From assembly GCA_002297965.1 (NCBI GenBank), contig DBLF01000028.1, forward strand, positions 1 through 20,302: 20,302 nucleotides of DNA. Direction: 5' to 3'. The notes under the pieces were generated by a model that was given only the letters and a program-made list of their open reading frames with translations, made no database searches and had not been told where the DNA came from. Positions 15,030-20,302 of this stretch are shown here, piece by piece (the first letter of the stretch is position 1; each line of letters starts with the position of its first letter). This stretch comes from Candidatus Segatella papionis (GTDB taxonomy: Bacteria > Bacteroidota > Bacteroidia > Bacteroidales > Bacteroidaceae). The position numbers were made by a program, and so were the translations under genes.

Positions 15030-15037
15030 CAAAATTA
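15030..15037 (-). promoter_or_regulatory. Possible promoter box for the DUF362-like fragment
   Basis: Minus-strand TAATTTTG fits the downstream element, but no good TTTG lies 19-21 bases upstream. The box overlaps the stop codon of the small fragment at 15035-15199. Confidence 0.4.
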
Positions 15038-15199
15038 CAAATAAAATCTGAAAAAACTATTACCCAAATTACGGAAATTTGGACTTGTGCCAGTGTAGCC
15101 CACCTTGAGCAATCCTTTCAAGTGGGGATTGTACAATTCCTGATAAGCATAGATTTTAGGTTGCGATTCCGATTTTTCGGGAAATAAAGTCTGCGTCAT
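15035..15199 (-). pseudogene. 5' fragment of a GIY-YIG (T5orf172-like) restriction/helicase gene
   Basis: A 54-codon frame starting MTQTLFPEKS and containing PKIYAYQELYNPHLKGLLKVGYT. This is the characteristic beginning of Bacteroidetes GIY-YIG/T5orf172-headed DEAD/DEAH restriction helicases: IYAY supplies the GIY-like strand and KVGYT the YIG-like strand. Family-like sequence ends around codon 38; the rest is AT-rich filler to a stop at 15035. Complete relatives run to many hundreds of residues, so this is a remnant. It lies 51 bases downstream of the second antitoxin-like gene on the same strand and may be transcribed with it. Recognition is from pattern memory, without a search. Confidence 0.55.
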
Positions 15200-15250
15200 A
15201 ATCGTTTATGTTTTTATGGCGCTGCTTTGGTATTTTGGGGAAGGAAACAC

Positions 15251-15409
15251 TTAATCACCATCCCATTCTGCTAGTTTTTTTTCTAACCTTGCCTCCAGTT
15301 CTTCTATGGGATGCCAGTAGTTTGGATCATTCCAATGCTTTTCGACTTCGGCGCAATGTTCCATAACTTGCTCCAAGGAGCGACCTTTCGGATAGTCTTT
15401 CTTCTTCAT
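15251..15409 (-). CDS. Second antitoxin-like protein (paralogue of the upstream antitoxin)
   Basis: A 52-residue protein, MKKKDYPKGRSLEQVMEHCA then EVEKHWNDPNYWHPIEELEA, ending AEWDGD. The stretch YPxGRSLEQVxEHCA is shared with the antitoxin candidate at 15744-16028, as is the layout of a Trp-containing middle and a charged tail (EEL.ARL versus EEVNARL). It begins 11 bases after the stop of the RelE/ParE-like toxin on the same strand, so the toxin is sandwiched between two related small genes. It lacks the 45-residue N-terminal extension of the first copy. It could neutralise the same toxin, a related toxin lost from this locus, or be a decaying duplicate. Confidence 0.72.
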   Translation of the reverse strand: MKKKDYPKGRSLEQVMEHCAEVEKHWNDPNYWHPIEELEARLEKKLAEWDGD

Positions 15410-15420
15410 ATTATGGCTAT

Positions 15421-15756
15421 TTAAACATTCTCAAACTCATAGAATCTTCCTTTCAGATTTATAGAACTTCTTCTCATATTCCACAAATCATGAAGATACA
15501 CTGTATTTTCTGCCTCATCATAATGGTATATGATTTTGAAGTTTTTCATTAACTTTGCTCCTCTAAAAAGGACACCAACTCCACGAAGTTCTCTTACAGG
15601 AGGATAAGACTCTGGGTATTTCATCAAACCATTGATTATTTTCTCATAACTTTCCTGCCAATGGACTGCCGTCTTCTGTCCAAATTCATTGTAAGCAAAA
15701 CCCAAACAATTATCGAGTTCTTCCTCGAACAGTTTTTCTACAATTATCTTAACCAT
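15421..15756 (-). CDS. RelE/ParE-family toxin
   Basis: A 111-residue toxin-like protein starting MVKIIVEKLFEEELD. The pattern of an N-terminal helix pair, PESYPPVRELRGVGVLFRG, then KNFKIIYHYDEAENTVYLHD and LWNMRRSSINLKGRF matches the RelE/ParE fold, with a C-terminal strand rich in basic residues. Family members cleave mRNA on ribosomes or inhibit gyrase; which applies here cannot be told. The start at 15756 overlaps the antitoxin stop by 13 bases, indicating translational coupling; the in-frame extension to 15804 lies within antitoxin coding sequence and is unlikely. A second antitoxin-like gene follows 11 bases downstream. Confidence 0.82.
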   Translation of the reverse strand: MVKIIVEKLFEEELDNCLGFAYNEFGQKTAVHWQESYEKIINGLMKYPESYPPVRELRGVGVLFRGAKLMKNFKIIYHYDEAENTVYLHDLWNMRRSSINLKGRFYEFENV

Positions 15757-16028
15757 GGATGCTTCTGATGTAAACGTGCATTGACTTCTTCCCAAGTAGA
15801 CCATCTAGATGAATCCTTACGGAGTTCTTCAAATAGAGCACAATGTTCCCGAACTTGCTCCAAGGAGCGACCGTAAGGATAAGATTCCATACCGTCTTCG
15901 TCCATTTCTGTAGATAAATGCCTATAAGGGGGTGCTACAGCAGTAGCGTAAGCTGGAGACGGCTCACAAACCATCCCATCATTCTCCATCAAGCCATTTT
16001 CTGGCAATTTGTATCTATTTTCTTTCAT
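15744..16028 (-). CDS. Antitoxin of the RelE/ParE-like module
   Basis: A 94-residue protein. The first 45 residues are Pro/Tyr-rich and acidic and may be flexible. The last 50 (YPYGRSLEQVREHCALFEEL to HQKHPWLR) form a helical, amphipathic unit shared with the small gene at 15251-15409. Position upstream of the toxin, a 13-base overlap and its own promoter with repeated operator-like sequences support an antitoxin role, probably autoregulatory. No named antitoxin family was recognised with certainty. The start at 16028 follows immediately after the repeat-containing leader. Confidence 0.75.
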   Translation of the reverse strand: MKENRYKLPENGLMENDGMVCEPSPAYATAVAPPYRHLSTEMDEDGMESYPYGRSLEQVREHCALFEELRKDSSRWSTWEEVNARLHQKHPWLR

Positions 16029-16084
16029 AATCTTGCGAATTGTTGTTCTTTAATCTTGCGAATTGACGCTTATTGTTCTTTAAT
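16029..16084. promoter_or_regulatory. Repeated operator-like leader of the toxin-antitoxin operon
   Basis: AATCTTGCGAATTG occurs at 16029-16042 and 16052-16065; TTGTTCTTTAAT occurs at 16043-16054 and 16073-16084. The two repeats interleave between the promoter and the antitoxin start codon, as expected for binding sites of an autoregulating complex. Confidence 0.65.
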
Positions 16085-16088
16085 TCGG

Positions 16089-16120
16089 CAAAAATACGAA
16101 AAATAATAATAGCATGCAAA
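16089..16120 (-). promoter_or_regulatory. Promoter of the toxin-antitoxin operon
   Basis: Minus-strand TTTG (16120-16117), 20 bases, TATTTTTG (16096-16089). Transcription should start near 16083, at the edge of the repeated operator-like sequences. Confidence 0.82.
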
Positions 16121-16271
16121 TTTTTCTTCCCCAAAATATCAAAGAGCGCTGAAATTTAACTATTTATATATAAACACCTACTCCATCATTCCATCGGATG
16201 CGAGACTCGACACTGACGCAGGGGGCTTTGTAGAGAAAAGGGGCTTTGCTAGGAAAGGGGAATCCGAAAGC

Positions 16272-16437
16272 GTTCCAGTTCCAGTTGTTCCAATTAATTT
16301 TTCGAACTTCTGATTTTGGCTTTTCTCTTTTTATATTATATATAACTATCTATATATTAATTAGTTATATATATAATATATAGAGAGATGGAACAAAATG
16401 TACCTCGAAAAATAATTGGAACAACTGGAACTGGAAC
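16272..16437. repeat. 166-base hairpin element with 33-34-base inverted ends (MITE-like)
   Basis: The left end (16272-16305) and right end (16405-16437) are inverted copies differing by one A. Both carry repeated GTTCCA motifs. Inside, an AT-only palindrome (about 16331-16386, centred near 16357) pairs further, so the whole element can fold into one hairpin. No coding sequence is present, and no clear target-site duplication was found at the ends. It could be a miniature transposable element, a replication or recombination site, or a large terminator. Confidence 0.75.
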
Positions 16438-16836
16438 ACAAGCGAACATGTCAACTTTCTCTAAAAGGCTTATTTTCAAGCGGTTGGCTCTTTCGAGTCC
16501 AAATCTTCTGTGACAGAAGGTTGGCATTTTTTGCCCCTTTCGCAACCGAGCAACCTGCGAAAATCGGGCCGAAACATCACTCAAATGGAGTTTCAACTAG
16601 CAAATTTCATTTTTCCAGTTGGGAAAAAATATTTTCCTAGTTAGAAAAATAAATTGGCTTTTTGCGATAATTCAACAATAAGGAAGGCAAAAGGCTAGTT
16701 AGACACTCGTTTTTATGAAATAAATCTCGGAAATTGCAAAAAACTATATAGTTGGAATAGCCCTCTTTGGCAATAGTACAAGTGGAAATCCCCGACACCT
16801 TTAGGGAAAATCATACGGCGGTTTATGGTTTTCCCC
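16438..16836. other. Intergenic DNA without a supported gene
   Basis: Short open frames here have no recognisable protein features. A small hairpin CTTCTGT-G-ACAGAAG lies at about 16506-16520. Nothing else is supported before the promoter at 16837. Confidence 0.6.
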
Positions 16837-16867
16837 TTGTCCCAATCAGCAAAACTTCCTATCTTTG
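16837..16867 (+). promoter_or_regulatory. Promoter of the small secreted-protein gene
   Basis: TTG (16837-16839), 20 bases, TATCTTTG (16860-16867). The leader of about 110 bases carries GCTGCACTCGGCAA (16886-16899) and a small palindrome CCAAGCAAGCTTGG just after it. Confidence 0.75.
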
Positions 16868-16985
16868 CACTGTGTAAGAAGAAAGGCTGCACTCGGCAAA
16901 GTCCAAGCAAGCTTGGCTCTGCTCTCGTTTGCACTTTCATTGCACCATCAAAAATAGAATAATAACCCTTTAAAAAGAGAAGATT

Positions 16986-17546
16986 ATGAAACGTACATTA
17001 TTAGCTATCGTAGCAACCCTGATGATGTTTACATCAGCAAACGCTCAGAGATTGACCGACATACAGGCAGAGGCTCGCTTCATCACCGACAAGATGGTAG
17101 TGGAACTGGGATTGAGCAACGTTCAGCGTAACAACATTCTGAACATCAACCTCACTTACCTCGATGGCATCCGCAGCTATCGTGACATCGAAGCCAATGG
17201 TTGGAAGTATCGCAACAAGCAGCTCAAGCGAATGCTCACCGCCCAGCAGTGGAAGAGATACAAGGATGCTTACTACTTCTATCGCCCTATCAGCTGGCGC
17301 AGCAATGCTTATGTTCACAACATCTACGCTAAGTATCCGAAGCAGAAGAACTGGCGAAAGGATGGACCTCGCCCTGCGTGCGACCCTCGACCAGGTCATG
17401 GTCCTCGTCCTGATTTCAAGGGCAAGCCAGGACCGGACTTCAAGAAAGGAAAGCCAGATTTCAAGAAAGGGAAACCAGATTTCAAGAAAGGGAAACCTGG
17501 CAAGCACGACCGCCCAAGCTTCGGCAATGGCAGACGAGAGTGGTAA
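16986..17546 (+). CDS. Small secreted Spy-like protein with PDFKKGK repeats
   Basis: A 186-residue exported protein. The signal peptide MKRTLLAIVATLMMFTSANA should be cut before QRLTD. Residues 21-100 are helical, with ARFITDKMVVELGLSNVQRN and RMLTAQQWKRYKDAYYFYR; the two L(S/T)xxQ-like motifs recall the LTxxQ pattern of Spy/CpxP-type periplasmic proteins, but the match is weak. From about 125 the tail is strongly basic and Pro/Gly-rich: PRPGHGPRPDF, then PDFKKGK three times and GRREW at the end. The tail could bind cell wall, nucleic acid or lipopolysaccharide. It is followed at 125 bases by an outer-membrane barrel gene on the same strand, from which it is separated by a terminator-like hairpin. 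Confidence 0.8.
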   Translation: MKRTLLAIVATLMMFTSANAQRLTDIQAEARFITDKMVVELGLSNVQRNNILNINLTYLDGIRSYRDIEANGWKYRNKQLKRMLTAQQWKRYKDAYYFYRPISWRSNAYVHNIYAKYPKQKNWRKDGPRPACDPRPGHGPRPDFKGKPGPDFKKGKPDFKKGKPDFKKGKPGKHDRPSFGNGRREW

Positions 17547-17590
17547 GACAATTATAGATAAAGCTCTGCAAGACAATTATTCCGTTATAT

Positions 17591-17670
17591 TAAAATCTAT
17601 TTTGTCGCTATTCAGTAACTTTGCAATCTGATAAGAACTGAATAATGGACAAAATAGATTTTATTTTTTT
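17591..17670 (+). terminator. Terminator-like hairpin enclosing a promoter box, abutting the next ATG
   Basis: TAAAATCTATTTTGTC (17591-17606) pairs perfectly with 17648-17663; inside, TATTCAGT (17609-17616) pairs with ACTGAATA (17637-17644). Seven T follow and run into the ATG at 17671. Read-through RNA from the upstream gene should terminate. RNA begun at the box TAACTTTG (17616-17623) in the loop lacks the left arm and should not. Confidence 0.7.
17616..17623 (+). promoter_or_regulatory. Putative promoter box of the outer-membrane barrel gene
   Basis: TAACTTTG followed by CAATC fits the downstream promoter element. The upstream TTTG is not at the usual distance, so the promoter may be weak or activator-dependent. 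Predicted leader is about 42 bases. Confidence 0.55.
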
Positions 17671-19911
17671 ATGAAGCATAATAGAACAACTCAGACTCAT
17701 CATACCTTGAGAGGAGGCTACAAGATGATGCTAGCCTCAACACTTTTGCTGGCGATGGTCTCGCCAACCAGTGCACAAACTAACTCGTCAGAGGAACCTG
17801 CCTCCCAAGAAGACAGCATTCTTTGGGAGAAGCAACTCGCCTCCGTCACCATCAAGGGCACTCGCTCGCAGTTTCGACAGAAGAACGGCGGCATCGTGGC
17901 TCGTATCACTGGAACTTCCCTGGAGAAAGAACCCACAACCACCGATGTGCTCTGCAAACTGCCTGGAATGATAAAGGATAAGGATGGAAAGCCTGTGGCT
18001 TTCGTGGGTGGAGCTCCCGAAATCTACATCAACGACCGCAAGGTGCAAGACTACAGCACGGTAGAGAACCTACCCGTCACTCAAATCAAGGAGGTAAAAG
18101 TGATTCATCACCCAGGGGCTGAGTATGGCAACAACGTGGGCTGCGTACTCCTCATCAACACCAAGAAGAACCTCGAAGGTCTCGCCATCGTGGAGAATTC
18201 GGGCGCTATCTTTGATTCCTTCGTGAGCAACAACCACGACCTCGACCTGACTTATACCCACGGAAAGATGACGTACTACGGCAAGTTGGGTTACGCCAAC
18301 TGGCAGGGCAAATGGACGGAGGAGGACGTTACTACCCATTATATAAATGGTAGCAATGGCTCTTTCAGTAGCAATGGCTCTTCGAATACCCTGACAAACG
18401 GAGCCAGCACCTATCTCGCATCCTCCACCCTCGACTGCAAACACAATTACAACGACCATTTCTATTGGAGCGGAGGTGCCGACCTTGCCTTGTCGCCTAG
18501 CCAGACCATAGGCGTAAAGTACGACGGCTACAACATCAAGCAGCCGATGCCTTTTACGATGACAAGTTATTCGATGACCGACGACCATGTGGATGACCAC
18601 GTGACGGGCAACAACAAGTTCTTCCATTACGACTGGCAACACCACGTGAACGCTTTCTACCAAGGAAAATTCGGGGAGAAATGGAAACTGAATTTCTTTG
18701 GCGACTTCGTGAAGCTGCACACAGAGAAAGGTCAGAGCGTGGATGAAAAGTCGGAACAGGCTGAAAACAACAAGCTTTATCTCCTGCCCGAGAGCGACGG
18801 AACTGTATGGGGTGCCAAAGTTCGCGCCAACTACGAAATCAACGACCAACAGAGCCTGATGTTCGGATCAGAATATAATAAGGTGAAGAGCGAATCGCAC
18901 ACCACCTACACACCTGCCGACAAGGGAACCGCCATGCACAGCATAACCAAGGAAGACCACTCTGCCGCCTTCGCCGAATATTCACTCGACTTCAAGCCTT
19001 TCTCTCTGAGAGTAGGACTGAGATACGAGCACGTAGATAGCCGTCTCGATTACCTGCCAACAACAGCTGGTGAGCCGATTCATCGCACGTACGACAACCT
19101 CTACCCTTCCTTATCCTTGAGCCATCAAGTAGGCAGATTTTCCCAATCACTGAGCTATCGCTCTTCCGAGACTCGCCCTTCTTTCGAGGAGCTGAACACG
19201 GGTACGGTTTATGCAAATCGCTATCTGCGCCAAGTGGGCAACAACGAGCTGGAGCCTTCCAAGCGCCACGAGCTGCAATACCAGGCTAGCTACGGCGACC
19301 TCTTCCTACAAGCTAGTTACACCTACGTGAAGAATTACATCACCAGCATCATCGAGCCGAACGCCGACGACCCACAGATGAACACCCTCACCTGGATTAA
19401 CACCGACCATTGCTGGAACTGGGGCAGTTTCCTAGGCTACCGCCACCGTTGGGGATTCTACGAGCCACAAGTGCAAGCGGGCATCCAGCAGGGATTCATC
19501 AAGGCCGTCTGCCTGGGCGAAGAGAAAAGTTTCCATAAGCCATACTACATCTTCAGCCTCTTCAACGGTTTCCACTTGCCAAAGGGCTGGTACATGAACC
19601 TCTCGTTCTCATACCGCAGCAGCGGCACCTACGAGTTCGTCACAATCAGCAGCGTCCACAACTTCGACTTCCAACTCTACAAGAGTTTCCTGAAGGACAA
19701 GCTGTCTTTGAGCCTCAACGTGAGCGACCTCTTCAATACGATACGGCATAAAACAGACGGAATCTACGGGAACGTGCGGTTCCAACAGCGTAAATGGGAA
19801 GACACACGATGCTTGCAGCTCCGCCTCACCTATCGCTTTAACCAAGCCAAGAAGCAGTACAGAGGAGAGAACACTGCGGCGGATGCCGTGGGAAGATTGG
19901 GAGGAAAATAG
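17671..19911 (+). CDS. Outer-membrane beta-barrel protein (OMP_b-brl_3 / TonB-receptor-like)
   Basis: A 746-residue outer-membrane protein. A long signal peptide contains MMLASTLLLAMVSPTSAQ; Met19 or Met20 are possible alternative starts, since the ATG at 17671 directly follows a T run. Residues 50-165 form a plug-like domain (VTIKGTRSQFRQKNGGIV, LCKLPGMIKDKDGKP, YINDRKV, IKEVKVIHHPGAEYG, VLLINTKK). The rest is alternating barrel strands, ending LQLRLTYRFNQAKKQYRGE, characteristic of the PF14905 family. There is no carboxypeptidase-regulatory-like domain at the N-terminus and no SusD partner nearby, so a glycan-uptake role is not supported. Substrate is unknown; relatives may take part in uptake or envelope stress. 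It is probably transcribed from the promoter box at 17616-17623. Confidence 0.88.
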   Translation: MKHNRTTQTHHTLRGGYKMMLASTLLLAMVSPTSAQTNSSEEPASQEDSILWEKQLASVTIKGTRSQFRQKNGGIVARITGTSLEKEPTTTDVLCKLPGMIKDKDGKPVAFVGGAPEIYINDRKVQDYSTVENLPVTQIKEVKVIHHPGAEYGNNVGCVLLINTKKNLEGLAIVENSGAIFDSFVSNNHDLDLTYTHGKMTYYGKLGYANWQGKWTEEDVTTHYINGSNGSFSSNGSSNTLTNGASTYLASSTLDCKHNYNDHFYWSGGADLALSPSQTIGVKYDGYNIKQPMPFTMTSYSMTDDHVDDHVTGNNKFFHYDWQHHVNAFYQGKFGEKWKLNFFGDFVKLHTEKGQSVDEKSEQAENNKLYLLPESDGTVWGAKVRANYEINDQQSLMFGSEYNKVKSESHTTYTPADKGTAMHSITKEDHSAAFAEYSLDFKPFSLRVGLRYEHVDSRLDYLPTTAGEPIHRTYDNLYPSLSLSHQVGRFSQSLSYRSSETRPSFEELNTGTVYANRYLRQVGNNELEPSKRHELQYQASYGDLFLQASYTYVKNYITSIIEPNADDPQMNTLTWINTDHCWNWGSFLGYRHRWGFYEPQVQAGIQQGFIKAVCLGEEKSFHKPYYIFSLFNGFHLPKGWYMNLSFSYRSSGTYEFVTISSVHNFDFQLYKSFLKDKLSLSLNVSDLFNTIRHKTDGIYGNVRFQQRKWEDTRCLQLRLTYRFNQAKKQYRGENTAADAVGRLGGK

Positions 19912-19941
19912 CAACCTCTTCGACCTATACGATTGAAATTA

Positions 19942-20148
19942 TCCTATACGCCCTGAAAGGGCAGAAGCATATAGCCCAGGGCAACGCCCTGGGTAAAGCG
20001 GTATCGGGATGTCGCCCTGTAAGGGCAAAAGCATTCTACATTTAGGTGATTTTTTATGCTTTTGCCCTTTCAGGGCGCATTCATTCCGCCATATCTACCC
20101 AGGTGTTACCCTGGGCTAGGTGCTTCTGCCCTTTCAGGGCGTATAGGA
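19942..20148. repeat. 207-base nested palindrome of GCCCTTTCAGGGC type
   Basis: A 27-base outer arm (19942-19968) is perfectly complementary to 20122-20148. Inside it 19972-19995 pairs imperfectly with 20096-20118, and 20013-20034 pairs with 20056-20077 with one mismatch. Each arm also contains a smaller palindrome such as GCCCTGAAAGGGC or CCCAGGGCAACGCCCTGGG. It lies just beyond the barrel gene stop and could act as terminator or mRNA stabiliser; such GC-rich units are usually repeated through Bacteroidales genomes. Confidence 0.85.
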
Positions 20149-20209
20149 CATTCCAAACGTACAGGTTGCTTTTTTTTTGAAAAAAAGGGTTAGTTTTTGG
20201 GAGATAAAC

Positions 20210-20240
20210 TTGTATATGTTCTTAGAATGTAGTAAATTTG
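20210..20240 (+). promoter_or_regulatory. Rightward promoter for a gene beyond the window
   Basis: TTG (20210-20212), 20 bases, TAAATTTG (20233-20240). The transcript would start near 20246 and enter the 22-base tandem repeat. Confidence 0.75.
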
Positions 20241-20253
20241 CGACAAAATTATT

Positions 20254-20302
20254 GCTTGTCGGCTTCTAGAATACAGCTTGTCGGCATCTAGAATACAGCT
20301 TA
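20254..20302 (+). repeat. 22-base tandem repeat running off the window end
   Basis: Units at 20254-20275 and 20276-20297 differ at one base (GCTTGTCGGC, T or A, TCTAGAATACA); the first bases of a third copy follow. There are no spacers, so it is not a CRISPR array. It lies in the expected leader of the next gene. Confidence 0.8.

Noticed and set aside
16357..16596. Minus-strand 79-residue open frame
   Set aside because: It runs through the hairpin element, has atypical composition and shows no family features or promoter.
17034..17576. Minus-strand 180-residue open frame
   Set aside because: It is antisense to the secreted repeat protein, which has a signal peptide and promoter.
17671..19911. 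SusC-type glycan transporter
   Set aside because: There is no SusD partner and no N-terminal carboxypeptidase-like domain; the C-terminus fits the OMP_b-brl_3 family better.
20254..20302. CRISPR array
   Set aside because: Repeat units are directly adjacent with no spacers and no cas genes are present.

Overview
The window looks like chromosomal DNA from a Bacteroidales bacterium, most likely Prevotella/Segatella or a close relative. The evidence is a recurring promoter of the Bacteroidetes primary-sigma type (TTTG or TTG, 19-21 bases, then TAnnTTTG), absence of Shine-Dalgarno sequences with AT-rich leaders instead, an OMP_b-brl_3-type outer-membrane barrel protein, an HU-HIG-like DNA-binding protein and GCCCTTTCAGGGC palindromic repeats. 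The species is inferred, not proven. No tRNA, rRNA, CRISPR array, integrase or transposase was seen.

Left part (1-6240), all minus strand. An apparently intact Type III restriction-modification operon (mod then res) reads leftwards. It has a leader of about 400 bases with a strong promoter near 5300 and a compact, extensively paired RNA-like element (5021-5216). The middle of mod, where target recognition lies, is visibly more AT-rich than its flanks. Upstream is a zeta-toxin-like ATPase gene overlapping a small antitoxin candidate, with its own near-leaderless promoter and a strong terminator.

Middle part (6240-13853). A VapE-family P-loop gene reads rightwards. It is preceded by three tandem 22-base units, each an inverted repeat, and is bracketed by a 17-base sequence present at both ends of the module as part of a hairpin. 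A convergent gene encodes an HU-like protein with an extra C-terminal domain. Back-to-back with it is a promoter for a SWI2/SNF2-family ATPase gene broken by a frameshift near 9840, followed by a 623-residue partner of unknown function. The partner's C-terminal third resembles winged-helix/XPB-N-like proteins. VapE, HU-like protein, SNF2 ATPase and partner form a DNA-handling cluster and are the best candidates for an undescribed system.

Scar region (13854-15250). Four truncated gene pieces are packed together: the 3' half of a metallo-beta-lactamase-fold gene, the 3' half of a pyridoxal-kinase-like gene, the 5' end of a DUF362-like gene, and the 5' end of a GIY-YIG/helicase-type restriction gene. 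The first two are fused head to head across an 8-base microhomology. Immediately to the right (15251-16120) is a minus-strand toxin-antitoxin operon in which a RelE/ParE-like toxin lies between two paralogous antitoxin-like genes.

Right part (16121-20302). A long intergenic region contains a 166-base hairpin element with 33-34-base inverted ends. Then come a small secreted protein with PDFKKGK repeats and a TonB-receptor-like outer-membrane barrel gene. The barrel gene's putative promoter sits in the loop of a terminator-like hairpin. The window ends with a 207-base nested palindrome, and a rightward promoter followed by a 22-base tandem repeat that runs off the edge.
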